A stretch of 64,000 bases of DNA from Ignavibacteriales bacterium (GCA_021740915.1 JAIOYW010000007.1:62001-126000); one strand, 5' to 3'; shown: positions 31,101 to 40,673, counted from the first letter of the stretch. Notes: generated by a model not told the origin, from the sequence alone. A program made the numbers and translations.

Positions 31101-33612
31101 CTCCCCCTTCCATACTCAATTTCCCGGGATTTTCAGATTTCTTATCAACAAAAAATGGAATCCGGATTTCCTGTTTTATAGGATAGTAGAGTGCAACAAA
31201 AAAGTTTTCCACGTGAGTGATGCTTTTAATTATTGTATATATTTCACTGAATGTAATTTCAATATTTTTTGAAAGCAACGCGCGTTCTGATATTTCTAAG
31301 AGTGCTTTCTGGATTCGTTTGTATTGTCTGGATTCAAGTGAAGTCCGCTTCCATTTCAGCAGGAAGACTGAAATTATCAAACCGGTTAAAATGAAGATAA
31401 TGATTGCTTCAAATGATCTGTACCATGGAGGATTAATTCTGAAATTGAGTGAAATTGCTTCACTCGAAAATACACCGGGTTGTGTTGTCCTGACCTGAAG
31501 TTCATAGTCACCGTCTCTCAGGTTCAAATATACAAGTTTTTGTTTTCCTCGCACACTCTTCCACTGGCTCTCGTAACCAAGCAGTCTGTATTCATATATA
31601 ACCTTGGCAGATGGAAAAACCGGAGCAGAGGCCTGCACCTCGAAGCCTGATCTGAATTGGAAACCTTCAGTCCGGACTTCATCAGCTCTGAGAATCTTAT
31701 CCTCAAATCTCAGATAATAAAGATAAGGGTGCCTGGCAAACAATATTTTCTTCTCAAAGCTTGTCGAAAATGCAAGTCCCATTGAAGTACCTGCCCAAAT
31801 ATTCCCGCTGTTATCAGAGACAAGGGAATAGTAGGAAAGTGAATTACCCGGCAAGCCGCCTGAATCATCATAAGTAGCGCGTTTTGCACCAGCTATTTTT
31901 ACGAGACCACGGTCTGTACCCGCCCAGATCTCACCGGAATCAATCTTTAGCAGAGATTTAATATTCTCGCCTTCCGTATTGGGAATCTGATAAATATCAG
32001 ACGATAGAGTATTATAACGATAAATTCCATCATTTGTACCCAGAAGAATCGAACTATCACCTTCGGCAACCATTACCGAAATAATTCTTTCACCGGATAA
32101 TTTTGTTTTTGCACCTGCGGAAATATCCTCGAATATTCCATCAGCCGGATTAAATTTATGAAGGAATGAACTTTTTCCTCTGCTGCCGATAAAAATATCC
32201 CCGCGGGGTGTAATCGCAAAAGAGAAAACATCTTTATGAATACCTTTTTCCGGACCCCAAAAGCTCATTTTCAGTTCCTGATCAAAACGATAAAGCCCTT
32301 TTAATCCGTCCTGAATTACCCAAATGTTGTTTTCACCATCCCTGAAAAATTGTTTTACGAGACGGTTCCCCCTTTCAGGCAGACGGATCGTCGTTTTTTT
32401 GCCTGGGGATACTACCTCAATAAAATTATCTTTATATCCAAGCCATAAATTCCTGCCGTCATGGAGTACACTAAGGATCAAATCCTTTGCGTCAGAAAAT
32501 ATAATTTCAGATTCCGGTTTTCCATCCATGTCCCTTATCCGGAATATTTGTTCTCCATCGGAAACAATAAGATTTCCAGATGGATCGCGGGAAATGTACT
32601 GGATATATACCCTTGTGGAAGTACTGAGCGGGAAGATGTCGAAAAACGGTTCATTAACAATGCTTAGCCCATCATCGCCGCTGACCCAGAAAGAATTTCC
32701 GCTGGATCTGCCAAGTCCATTAATAACCCTGAGATTATTCTTCAGTTTAGTTGAACGATATCCGTAGTTGCCAACTTCAATCCTGAAAATTCCATCATCC
32801 CAGGTACCCGCTATCAAAGTATTTTTATCGAACTGATATAAGGTCGAGATCAGAGGGAGCGGATTAAGCCTTGTAATAATTGCTTTGTGGTTTTTAATAT
32901 CGGGTTGGATAGAGTATAATCCGGCAGAAGTGCCTGCAAGAAGTTTTTCATCGCTAAGCAAAAGGCAATCAATTTTTATCCGACCATTTTCTTTGAATTG
33001 CAGGGGCTGAAATATTTCATTTTTTCTATCGAACCAGAATAGATAACCTTTTTGTGAAGTGGCAAAAAGAATCCCCTTGTATTCAACGAAGGAAAAAGAG
33101 CGGTTGAAGTTGTCAGTTCTGTACTTCTCCTCCATTGTGAAACGCTTAAGCTTGCCGGCTTTTAATCTGACAATAGCGCTTGGTTCACCAATCCAGATTT
33201 CTCCAGTTGAAGATTCAAAAAGAGACTTAGGGAACTGGATGGTTGAATCTGTAGCCTCATTGCTCCCCTTTAGAAAAGGAATAAACTGGGTGCTATCAAA
33301 TGAATAGTCTGCTTTATGAATACCATTATCATGAAGGATGAGGAGATTTCCATTTTTCAGGCTTTCAATTTTTTTAATAAACTGGGTGCCAAACTGTTTA
33401 TTATATAAATTAAAATCATATCCATCAAAACGCAATAAACCGGCATCAGTTGCAATCCATAAAAATCCGAGCGAATCCTGGAACACATCTTTAGTGAGAG
33501 TGGTCGGGAGTCCTTCGTTAACTCCGAAATAAATGCTGTTTAATCCCTGCCCCTTAAAAAATGCAAAAGGGAATAAAACTAAAAGCAGAAATATTTTTCT
33601 AATCAGGTGCAT
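28102..33612 (-). CDS. giant hybrid two-component sensor (beta-propeller-Y_Y_Y-GAF-PAS-PAS-kinase-REC-REC-Hpt)
   Basis: 1836 aa. A signal peptide precedes two seven-bladed propellers of Reg_prop repeats (DSLGFLWIATDAGLLRFDG and similar) up to ~residue 640. A Y_Y_Y domain (YRLLGYESQWKSV), one transmembrane helix (~735-755), GAF and two PAS domains follow. HisKA carries His1200 in IMSHEIRTP; then HATPase_c, two REC domains and a C-terminal Hpt with His1777 (AHGFKG). The first REC has an altered LLDHDPPLFDG loop. The architecture is a chimera of one-protein HTCS-like sensors, but with Hpt in place of an AraC output, so it must signal to an unlinked regulator. Confidence 0.93.
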   Translation of the reverse strand: MHLIRKIFLLLVLFPFAFFKGQGLNSIYFGVNEGLPTTLTKDVFQDSLGFLWIATDAGLLRFDGYDFNLYNKQFGTQFIKKIESLKNGNLLILHDNGIHKADYSFDSTQFIPFLKGSNEATDSTIQFPKSLFESSTGEIWIGEPSAIVRLKAGKLKRFTMEEKYRTDNFNRSFSFVEYKGILFATSQKGYLFWFDRKNEIFQPLQFKENGRIKIDCLLLSDEKLLAGTSAGLYSIQPDIKNHKAIITRLNPLPLISTLYQFDKNTLIAGTWDDGIFRIEVGNYGYRSTKLKNNLRVINGLGRSSGNSFWVSGDDGLSIVNEPFFDIFPLSTSTRVYIQYISRDPSGNLIVSDGEQIFRIRDMDGKPESEIIFSDAKDLILSVLHDGRNLWLGYKDNFIEVVSPGKKTTIRLPERGNRLVKQFFRDGENNIWVIQDGLKGLYRFDQELKMSFWGPEKGIHKDVFSFAITPRGDIFIGSRGKSSFLHKFNPADGIFEDISAGAKTKLSGERIISVMVAEGDSSILLGTNDGIYRYNTLSSDIYQIPNTEGENIKSLLKIDSGEIWAGTDRGLVKIAGAKRATYDDSGGLPGNSLSYYSLVSDNSGNIWAGTSMGLAFSTSFEKKILFARHPYLYYLRFEDKILRADEVRTEGFQFRSGFEVQASAPVFPSAKVIYEYRLLGYESQWKSVRGKQKLVYLNLRDGDYELQVRTTQPGVFSSEAISLNFRINPPWYRSFEAIIIFILTGLIISVFLLKWKRTSLESRQYKRIQKALLEISERALLSKNIEITFSEIYTIIKSITHVENFFVALYYPIKQEIRIPFFVDKKSENPGKLSMEGGATAYVIRTGQTLYVNKNEFKDLVSQGKLQLIGEPAEYWIGVPLKREQEVFGALVIQSYDPGRKITEVNKSVLEFIARNLSQTIYSLRLKQAYDVYLQKTNVLLENIADGIITVDMSGKILSANSSAARIFEYDEEVILGLNISEVIPEQLTDTETDFLKSLVKLEPGAIPVSGELRGKRSDNTILALDLSVTLLKTEDELFYIWNFRDVTDKKKAQAELFKLARVVESIDEFVVVASVSGREINYVNQAVLKRFGYIAEELIGKNPVVLFSRNNESGMWREVLNQTRKGGFRGDVISITKDGTEFWTNLLTTALYSDNKLIGLIGVARDITERKSAEKQVQEAMEAAKAASKAKSEFLAIMSHEIRTPMNGVIGMTSLLEETPLNHEQSEYVDIIKNSGETLLTIINDILDYSKIEAGRLDLEEAPVNIYGCVESVFELLKPLAEKKSIRLNYTIDNDLPYLVKGDYARLKQILMNLAGNAVKFTNEGDVFIRVLITDSNDSIVVIRISIEDTGIGIPDDKKEKLFNSFTQVDSSTTRKYGGTGLGLAISKKLIDLMQGRIWFESQFGVGTNFYVEFPAEIVQLKADDGFDPGVLNEKVAFIIEDSDNDRTILKTLVTRWGMNYVLSDASNALETLRATPRIDIFLLDHDPPLFDGIYFMKEVRMNFPEIGARAVLFSSIAPGRDEKDCMNDQLIACIAKPVKHSQLFETIYYHFGTGLATRKTKDKEISSEKLNEVYPLSILVAEDNMMNQKIIWFFLKTLGYEPVIVSNGHEVINMVKEFHFHLILMDIQMPELDGVQTSKIIIDEFKDRPYIIALTANAMEEDRIRYLSIGMDDYLSKPVKLEDIRRVLTSYGKKIFLGEDTGKPDFIGKTESENSEDYPLVEFASLRQYLIGDIEEDKIFLEELISTFIADAERDLMNLEKLIPGKNTDELKRIAHGFKGISLNMGLMKLGKTLANFEKYVLTGAHKAYAELFQEIKKLYADSLDTLEQFKTGIE

Positions 33613-33929
33613 AAATCGGTCGGAAAAATAGTTGTCTTAATGTATGTAAAATATACAATATATCTTATCCGCGCACAAATAAGATTGATAATGTGATCAA
33701 AGACAATAGGTATAATCAAATTTTCTTAATACGGTAAATTATTCTTCTAAAAATACTGCTCTAACACGATTCGGGCTAATAATTTTTGAATTTTTTTGAA
33801 TCATAAATTTGGTTTTTCTGTTTATTATCAGATATTCAATGAAAAATTGAAGAAATATGTTATAACTTTATTTTGATATTGAACTATTTTTAATAATCTT
33901 TGGTTAACGAAATAAACCGGAAGAAATTT
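33613..33929. other. intergenic, divergent promoters expected
   Basis: 317 bp, very AT-rich, between the divergent giant kinase and the small membrane protein. No ORF, repeat or terminator was recognised. Confidence 0.45.
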
Positions 33930-34211
33930 ATGAACAAAAAACAAAAAAATGTACTTATTTCAGCTATTATTTTGATAGTAATAGTATTTACGGTATGGGC
34001 GGGCTACGGAATGGAAATCTTCACCAAAAATAAAGTGTTCGTGGAGATGCCTTTGACCGATATTGAAAAAGCTCTTGGGCTTGCTCCGACAAAAACCTGG
34101 CAGGATAAATTTATACCTGGACTTGATGCTGCTTTTGCAGCTTCAGCAGTTATATCAATCATAAGCGGATTATTAATTTTTTTATTCAAAAACAAAAAAA
34201 AGGATATATAA
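33930..34211 (+). CDS. small two-helix membrane protein
   Basis: 93 aa from the ATG at 33930, which has GGAAG upstream; an in-frame TTG at 33900 is less likely. There are two hydrophobic helices (~6-26 and ~65-85) with a polar loop (MPLTDIEKALGLAPTKTW) between. It is not recognised. The next gene starts immediately after its stop, so it is coupled to the YceI-like gene. Confidence 0.6.
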   Translation: MNKKQKNVLISAIILIVIVFTVWAGYGMEIFTKNKVFVEMPLTDIEKALGLAPTKTWQDKFIPGLDAAFAASAVISIISGLLIFLFKNKKKDI

Positions 34212-34847
34212 ATGAAACACACTGTAGCCGCACTCTTAGTGCTCTTTCTCGCAATAACTATAAATGCACAGAATTTTTCGGTAAAAGCTAAAGGTGAGCA
34301 GAAATTTAATTTCGCTGATCCGGGTGGAAGAAACCAGGTGTCATTTTCAAGCGAAACTCCGCTTGAAGATATTTTTGGAACAGCAAATGGGATTTCCGGA
34401 TCTGTCACATTCGATCCGGCAAATTTCGGTAAGACTCTGAAAGGAAAATTATCTGTCTCGGTAAAATCAATGCAGACAGGAATCTCACTCAGAGATGAGC
34501 ACTTACGCAGCGCTAACTGGCTGAATGAAGCAGGGTTTCCTGAAGTCACATTTGAAATAAATGGTGTTTCAGAGCTCAAAGCTGACGGCGCAAATAAGGT
34601 AAAAGGAAAAGTAAACGGTAAATTTTCCCTCAGGGGTGTGACAAAAGATATCACGGCTGAATTTGAAGCCACATATCTCGAAGAAAGCGAAATGACTCAG
34701 AAAAGAGCCCCCGGCGATCTTCTTGGGGTCAGAGCAGAATTCGATGTAAACCTCAACGATTTCGGAATACAGAACGATGTCGTTGGAACAAAAGTCGCCA
34801 AAATGATCGAGATCGATTTTAATGTTGTTGGTTCAAACGCAAAATAA
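34212..34847 (+). CDS. YceI-family periplasmic lipid-binding protein
   Basis: 211 aa with a signal peptide (cleavage after NAQ). The body is a YceI-like lipocalin barrel: VTFDPANFGKTLKG, the conserved RDEHLRSANWLN and the FSLRGVTKDI segment. Members bind isoprenoid-like lipids in the periplasm. The usual N-terminal DxxHS signature is weak. It is followed by a strong hairpin. Confidence 0.85.
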   Translation: MKHTVAALLVLFLAITINAQNFSVKAKGEQKFNFADPGGRNQVSFSSETPLEDIFGTANGISGSVTFDPANFGKTLKGKLSVSVKSMQTGISLRDEHLRSANWLNEAGFPEVTFEINGVSELKADGANKVKGKVNGKFSLRGVTKDITAEFEATYLEESEMTQKRAPGDLLGVRAEFDVNLNDFGIQNDVVGTKVAKMIEIDFNVVGSNAK

Positions 34848-34867
34848 TTTTTAAGGCGAAACACGCC

Positions 34868-34900
34868 GGAAGACCGCCAGAGGGCGGTCTTCCCTCTTTA
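34868..34900. terminator. bidirectional terminator between YceI gene and ruvC
   Basis: A perfect 11-bp stem, GGAAGACCGCC (34868-34878) with its complement at 34883-34893 and loop AGAG, is followed by CTCTTTA. It lies between two convergent genes. Confidence 0.7.
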
Positions 34901-34911
34901 AATCCATTAAA

Positions 34912-35445
34912 TTAAAATACCCTGTCGGGATTTTTTCTGATAAAATCCTCCCATCCGCCCTTTTTTGCCTGGAAAGTACCCGATTTAATTCCCCTGCAAA
35001 TTGCTACTGCGAGAGCATCGCTTTCATCGAGACGCTTTTCAGGAAGCTCGACATTGAGTAGTTTTGAAGCCATAAACAGAACCTGCTCTTTTGTGCCTGC
35101 TCCCTTCCCTACCACAGCTTTTTTAACTTCTCTTGGTGAAAATTCACTGATTTTTAATCCGTGTTTCTGGGCGGCAAGCAATGAAATACCTCTGACATAG
35201 CCAATTTTCAGCGCAGATTGGATGTTTTTTCCATAAAATGCTGTTTCAATTGAAAATTCATCAGGGCTGTGCCGGATTATTAAATCGTTTATGACGGAAA
35301 ATATTTTTTCAAGTTTGAAGGGGATTGAATTCTGCACTCCTGTGATAATTATTCCTGAAGTTACATATAAGAATGAATTCCCGTCATATTTTACAATGCC
35401 GTAACCAGTCTTGTTTATCCCGGGATCGATTCCGAGAATTATCAT
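34912..35445 (-). CDS. ruvC: Holliday junction resolvase RuvC
   Basis: 177 aa from the ATG at 35445 (AAGGAC upstream); the frame is open to 35502 but the extension is not RuvC-like. This dimeric endonuclease cuts four-way junctions. Catalytic acids are in ILGIDPG (first Asp), SIETAFYG (Glu) and the LDESDALAVA pair. ruvA and ruvB are not in the window. It lies ~150 bp downstream of recJ, so the two recombination genes may be cotranscribed. Confidence 0.93.
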   Translation of the reverse strand: MIILGIDPGINKTGYGIVKYDGNSFLYVTSGIIITGVQNSIPFKLEKIFSVINDLIIRHSPDEFSIETAFYGKNIQSALKIGYVRGISLLAAQKHGLKISEFSPREVKKAVVGKGAGTKEQVLFMASKLLNVELPEKRLDESDALAVAICRGIKSGTFQAKKGGWEDFIRKNPDRVF

Positions 35446-35593
35446 AGCTTTGTTGTCCTTGTTTGTGAATCGCAGAAGAATTAATAGAGAAATAATAATC
35501 AAAAAGAATTAAGCCGCAAAACGAGACGAAACGAATTAAAAAAGTATGTTGATTTATGAGAGGGAGAGAAAAGTTTATGAAAGGATTATCTTC

Positions 35594-37306
35594 TTACTTT
35601 TTTACTTTGAGATCCTTAAGCCTTATCTGAGGATATGTTTTATCTTCCTTAACAACCTTTTCAATAGTAAAAACTATATCAATAGGAGCTCTTGACGAAA
35701 TGATCTCCGGTGCATAGCCGCCGAGATTAAATCCGATAGAATCAAATACCTTATCACCGCCATTCTGCTTGACGTAAAAGGAAAGGTGGTTTGTCCCAAC
35801 AATCCTTGGAGTACTCATAAGATCGACATTCTCTGCAAGAAAAACCGGACGCATATTACCTGGACCGAATGGAGCGAACTGCTCAAGTATTCTCAGGAAT
35901 TTTGGAGTTATCTCAGAAAGGTGAATCTTAGAATCTATCGTGATCTCAGGGACGGTATCATCCTTGGAAATCGTTTCACGAATCACTCCGTTGAGCCTTT
36001 CGCGGAATTCATCAATTTTATCGATCTCAATTGCGAGTCCGGCAGCGGCTTCATGTCCGCCAAACTGAAGCAACAGATCCTCACACGCTTCAAGAGCTTT
36101 GTAGATATTAAAACCGGTGATACTCCTTGCCGAGCCTTTGGCAACTCCATCAATTGTCGTTAGCATTACAGCGGGGCGGTAAAACTTCTCAACAAGCCGC
36201 GAAGCCACAATCCCGATCACACCCGGATGCCATTCGTCATTATGCAGTACAAGAGCCATGTGTCTTTCAAGATCATGTTTTGTTTCCACATAACTCATAG
36301 CTTCAGAGAAAGTGATCTCGTCAATTTTACGGCGTTTGTAATTTTCACTCTCAAGCACCTGAGCGTGTTTTTTCGCTTCTTCCTCATTTTCGCTTATAAA
36401 CAGGTCAACGGCTCTGCTTGCATCTCCGAGCCTGCCAACGGCATTGATACGCGGTGCAATAGTAAAAACGAGCTGTCCGGCAGTAAGATTCCCCGGTTCC
36501 ATACGCGCACTCTGAATCAGGGCTTTTATTCCGGGTCTGGGATTGGAGTTTATAAGTTCAAGCCCTTTCCTTACGAGAATCCTGTTTTCATCTACAAGCG
36601 GGACAATATCTGCGGCGCCGGCAAGTGCAACAAGATCCAGATATTTTAGCGGCATATCCATTCTGCCAATCTTGCTGGCAACTGCACGCGCAAGTTTAAA
36701 AGCAACCCCCGCTCCTGAAAGATATTTGAAAGGATATTTATCGCCTGGTTTCAGCGGATCAAGAACGGCGTAGGCATCGGGAATTTTTTCTTTCGGTTTG
36801 TGATGATCGCAAACTATAGTATCAATCATAAGACTGTTTGCATAAGCAACTTCTTCAACTGCTGTAATTCCGCAATCAACGGAAATCATAAGACCGACAT
36901 TGTTCCCATGGATAACATCAATACTCTGAGACGAAATGCCATATCCTTCGGTAATACGGTTGGGAATATAGATCATAACATCCGCACCCAGTTCTTTGAG
37001 GAACAGATACATCAACGCTGCTGAGCAAGTGCCGTCAACGTCATAATCACCATAGATGCAGATCTTTTCATTCGATGTAATGGCGCTGATAACCCTGGTA
37101 CAGGCTTTCTCCATGCCGTCCATAAGGTAGGGATCGTGGAGGGATTCTATATCCGGGCGGAAAAATGACTTTGCCTCAAAAAATGTACTTACATTCCGAC
37201 GCAAAAGTATCTCTGCCAAAACATTAGAAATGTTGAGACTATCAGCCAGTGCAAGCACAGACTGCTTCTCGAACGGTTCTTTAAGCTTCCATCGCTTTTT
37301 AATCAT
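35594..37306 (-). CDS. recJ: single-stranded-DNA-specific exonuclease RecJ
   Basis: 570 aa from the ATG at 37306. A frame open to 37402 would run into the RNase P RNA gene, so the internal Met is chosen. The DHH phosphoesterase motifs are clear: YGDYDVDGT, DCGIT, CDHHKPK, then GGHEAAAG in the DHHA1 domain and an OB-fold C-terminus. It degrades 5' single-stranded ends in RecF-type repair and mismatch repair. It starts 18 nt after the predicted end of rnpB. Confidence 0.95.
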   Translation of the reverse strand: MIKKRWKLKEPFEKQSVLALADSLNISNVLAEILLRRNVSTFFEAKSFFRPDIESLHDPYLMDGMEKACTRVISAITSNEKICIYGDYDVDGTCSAALMYLFLKELGADVMIYIPNRITEGYGISSQSIDVIHGNNVGLMISVDCGITAVEEVAYANSLMIDTIVCDHHKPKEKIPDAYAVLDPLKPGDKYPFKYLSGAGVAFKLARAVASKIGRMDMPLKYLDLVALAGAADIVPLVDENRILVRKGLELINSNPRPGIKALIQSARMEPGNLTAGQLVFTIAPRINAVGRLGDASRAVDLFISENEEEAKKHAQVLESENYKRRKIDEITFSEAMSYVETKHDLERHMALVLHNDEWHPGVIGIVASRLVEKFYRPAVMLTTIDGVAKGSARSITGFNIYKALEACEDLLLQFGGHEAAAGLAIEIDKIDEFRERLNGVIRETISKDDTVPEITIDSKIHLSEITPKFLRILEQFAPFGPGNMRPVFLAENVDLMSTPRIVGTNHLSFYVKQNGGDKVFDSIGFNLGGYAPEIISSRAPIDIVFTIEKVVKEDKTYPQIRLKDLKVKK

Positions 37307-37324
37307 ATTACCGTTCGGTAAAAT

Positions 37325-37756
37325 CGACTGATGACCGGGGTATGTAAGCCGAATTTTGTTCTCTTCAAACGAAGAGCGGCAATTATTTGTCTCGATCTGC
37401 AATTACTTACAGATTCCAGCGGTCCACCCAGAGGCATAACAGCGAGCAGCCGTTTTCCGCAAAGCGGATATCCTCCTTACTTGACCTTGCTCCGGGAAGG
37501 GTTTACCCTGGCACCCTAAGGTACTCCTCAAATAGGACCCCGTAAATTACTTCACGGGCGGTAGGCTCTTACCCTGCCTTTTCACCCTTACCTGCCTATG
37601 GCGGGCGGTATATTTTCTGTGGCACTTTCCATAACGCACGGACAAATCCGCGCGGCTCCGGGTGTTACCCGGTTCCCTGCTCAGTGGAGTTCGGACTTTC
37701 CTCTACTCGCGCAGCATTGTGCCGAGTAGCAATTGCCCTACCTGGATCATCAGTCG
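37325..37756 (-). ncRNA. rnpB: RNase P RNA (bacterial type A)
   Basis: Catalytic RNA that trims tRNA 5' leaders. Read on the minus strand it has the P4 and universal elements GAGGAAAGTCC, ACAGAAA and a 3' CGGCTTACA. The P1 stem is a perfect 10-bp pair between the two ends (37747-37756 with 37325-37334), which fixes the boundaries at about 432 nt. It includes GGTGAAAAGG- and AGGGTAAACCC-like type A elements. It lies directly upstream of recJ on the same strand. Identification rests on conserved core motifs and P1 closure. Confidence 0.93.
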
Positions 37757-38038
37757 TATTTTTACCAATTATACCTTTCTTTTTATTACAACTAAATTTT
37801 AACTGCTTTAATATAATAATTTTTATCACCCGTTGCACTATATTTATCATTTGGAGAAAGTAATTGGTATAATTAAGAGTGTTCGATTTCCTGAAATGAA
37901 ATTAACAGGAAGAAAAAACTATCCGGCTTTGACGCATTTTCGCCTCCGGAATTTTGATACCCGCAACTATCCAAGTCTGATCCCTTAATGAAAATTGCTG
38001 AGATCCGCGAAATTTATTCGCACCTGGAAAACCCTATC

Positions 38039-39472
38039 CTATTTTGCTAATATCATTTTTTCGGTTTTGCAAAACCTTCCGGAAGAAAGAGTATAAAAAT
38101 AAACCCCTCCGGGCAGGTCCCCTGCTTCGAAAACAGTATTATAACTGCCTGCAGCTAAATATTCATTAACTAAAACGTCAACAGGCTGCCCGAGAACATT
38201 ATAAACTATAAGCCGTACATTATCCGCTTCGGGTATATTATAATTAATAACAGTCGAGGGATTGAAAGGATTGGGGTAATTATTCTTAAGTAAAAATTCA
38301 GGCTGCCCGGGACTATTCTCAACCGCGCTTGTATTCGAGACAGTGAAAAGTTTTTCATAGATATTGCCATGAAAAGACACCTGAATTTTCCATGTGCCGA
38401 GCGGCGGATTGGATGCAATTCCCCAGCTCCAGCCCCACCATGATGCTGCATAGTAAGGTTCGGTGATAGCATGACTCCACTGCGCAAAGATAATATTTTC
38501 AGGAGTGCGGACTGTATAGACGCTTTGATCGCCGGCAAGCTGATCATGATAGTAAAACACAAGATAAAGTGTCTCCCCGGGTGCAAATACATCCTTAAAA
38601 TTTGGGATTTCCTGTCCGGGGCAGTCGGGAGTTACAGGCCAGGTAGAATGAGTTGCGATTTTGTTTACTTCCGGCTCATAATAGGGCTTCTGATCGGACC
38701 ACCACGAAGATGTGATAGAAGGGTTTGATGGCCCCTGCCAGGGATCGATCAGGTTTCCGCCTGCGTCATATACTTCCAGATGAAGATGCGGTCCCGTGGA
38801 ATTCCCTGAACTTCCGACAACGCCGAGATATTCTCCGGCAGCGACTGTTTCACCAACATTTTTTGGAGTGAGCGAAAATTTCTTCATGTGACCGTACCAT
38901 GCCACAGAACCATCATCGTGCCTTATATAAACCGCATTCCAGTTATCGCTCCCGAACCCGCAGCTCCTGTCGTAATAGCCATCGTATTTATTCGTGATAA
39001 CTCCGGCTTTTGCAGCAACAATTCTTACAGACGAATTATCCATACTCAGCCAGGGATAAGGCCATGTAAATATATCTGTGCCTTTATGATTATATCCGTT
39101 GTCCAGATCGTATGTGCGCGTTCCGCCGTTATAATCGAGCAGATGATTTGGGTATGCCGGGTCGTGATCGATGAATCCGGAAATACCATAAACTGCAAAA
39201 TCGGAATTTCCGGGAGATGCAACAACGGGCCAGATAAAAGAACCTGCGAGTGCGTCGGTTTTCGCCTCTTTGATTATTCCCCGGGCTTTGAGTTCTTCGA
39301 TTGATTCAAAACACTCTTTGAGATACTGCGCCCTCTGTTCATCGGAAAGGCAGTCGCTTGTCTCTGAAGCTTCCCTGTATTCGCCTCCGAATTGCGGGGT
39401 AAGATATTGTGCTGATAAGATTGCCGGAAATATCAAAACATAAAATAAAATCCTGAATTTTATCATAATCAC
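38039..39472 (-). CDS. secreted M23 peptidase with T9SS sorting domain
   Basis: 477 aa. A signal peptide ends near LSAQ. The M23 (LytM-like) zinc endopeptidase core lies at ~85-260 with HKGTD, YGHMKK and GPHLHLEV (both metal-ligand sets present). A middle beta domain is followed by a C-terminal type A sorting domain (~400-477) beginning NNYPNPFNPST and ending KTEKMILAK. It is exported by type IX secretion and probably cleaves peptidoglycan or other cell-wall peptides outside the cell. Both flanks are AT-rich and it is monocistronic. Confidence 0.92.
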   Translation of the reverse strand: MIMIKFRILFYVLIFPAILSAQYLTPQFGGEYREASETSDCLSDEQRAQYLKECFESIEELKARGIIKEAKTDALAGSFIWPVVASPGNSDFAVYGISGFIDHDPAYPNHLLDYNGGTRTYDLDNGYNHKGTDIFTWPYPWLSMDNSSVRIVAAKAGVITNKYDGYYDRSCGFGSDNWNAVYIRHDDGSVAWYGHMKKFSLTPKNVGETVAAGEYLGVVGSSGNSTGPHLHLEVYDAGGNLIDPWQGPSNPSITSSWWSDQKPYYEPEVNKIATHSTWPVTPDCPGQEIPNFKDVFAPGETLYLVFYYHDQLAGDQSVYTVRTPENIIFAQWSHAITEPYYAASWWGWSWGIASNPPLGTWKIQVSFHGNIYEKLFTVSNTSAVENSPGQPEFLLKNNYPNPFNPSTVINYNIPEADNVRLIVYNVLGQPVDVLVNEYLAAGSYNTVFEAGDLPGGVYFYTLSSGRFCKTEKMILAK

Positions 39473-39854
39473 CTCAGAGTTAATTTCACTTATGAATATA
39501 AATAAAAATGCTGACTGATAAAATGGATTAATCCTCTATTCAGGAGAATGGCGCTGGAATGGTGCGCGCCGTCATAAAAAATTCAACTCAGACAAAAATC
39601 CAGCCGTATTTTTTTTGATTCACCGCACTTGTGAAGTAAAGCAAATAAATTATTTTTAATTCCAGAAAAACAGAAAATAATTATTCAGTCATGAATTATT
39701 AATTTTAATTCTAACGTAATGATCAATTGTATTTTTCACATTTTAATCAGGCTATTACGAAGCGCTGTTTCTGTTTAGTATATATGTCCCGGCAGATTTT
39801 AATTAAACCACGGGTCTCCCGGAACAAAATCACGTGTAAAAAAACTCATATATT
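39473..39854. other. intergenic, nothing recognised
   Basis: 382 bp between the divergent M23 peptidase and methyltransferase genes. Apart from a short GC-rich stretch with GGCGC...GCGCC (about 39549-39568) it is AT-rich without ORFs. Confidence 0.45.
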
Positions 39855-40673
39855 ATGGAAAATCAGACAAACCAGGAAATAGTAAACCGATTTAATAAAT
39901 ATCCGGAATTATACGATAAATTCAGACCTGTTCCTCCTCCCGAATTGATTCTTACATTAAAAGAACTTGCCGGGGGAGGCAATGCATTAACCGTTGCCGA
40001 TATCGGCTGCGGACCGGGTAATTCCACTTCAGTATGGAAAGATGATGCCCTGAGAATTATCGGGATTGATCCATCGGAAGAAATGATTAAATACGCTGAG
40101 AGCCGTTACGGCTGCGAATCGGTATCATTTCTCAGAGGTACAGGTGCAGATACACATCTCGCTGATTCCACTGCCGATATTGTCACATTTTCTTCCTCCA
40201 TCCATTGGATGGATATCAGCACAATATTTGATGAAATCCACAGGATATTAAAACCGGGAGGGGTGCTCGGCGCTTTCGGTCCTCAACTTCCCCCGCTCCC
40301 CACAGAATACTGGCAGGTGGCTGCTGAATTCAATAAATTTTTAGCCTTTATCCTTGACCTCGATAAAAGGATTAGCGGCAGCAGACACCCTGTTTACAGC
40401 AAATGGGATGATATCCGGCAGAAGGCAAAGAGCTGCGGATTATTTGCTTATAACGATGAATTATGCTTCCACAATTATTTGTACTGGACCGCGGCAGATT
40501 TCTGCAGCTATATTAAAACATTCAGCTATGTCAGTTCGCATTTATCAGACCGGAATCCCGAGGCTGAAGAAGCGTATAACAAATTCTGCGACTTGACAGA
40601 AAGCACTTTTAAAGGTGGCAGAATCAAATTTTTGCAAAGTTACCGAATGATAACTTCGATCAAATCCTTTTAA
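39855..40673 (+). CDS. class I SAM-dependent methyltransferase
   Basis: 272 aa. The SAM-binding motif I is VADIGCGPGNST, followed by GIDPSEEMI and SSSIHWMD, the pattern of trans-aconitate methyltransferase-like and UbiE-like small-molecule methylases. The substrate is not predictable. No ribosome site is obvious at the ATG. A small CTCCGC hairpin follows at ~40690-40708. Confidence 0.85.
   Translation: MENQTNQEIVNRFNKYPELYDKFRPVPPPELILTLKELAGGGNALTVADIGCGPGNSTSVWKDDALRIIGIDPSEEMIKYAESRYGCESVSFLRGTGADTHLADSTADIVTFSSSIHWMDISTIFDEIHRILKPGGVLGAFGPQLPPLPTEYWQVAAEFNKFLAFILDLDKRISGSRHPVYSKWDDIRQKAKSCGLFAYNDELCFHNYLYWTAADFCSYIKTFSYVSSHLSDRNPEAEEAYNKFCDLTESTFKGGRIKFLQSYRMITSIKSF

Noticed and set aside
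37331-37850. Short frames over 37.3-37.85 kb
   Set aside because: They overlap the RNase P RNA gene and contain no recognisable protein.
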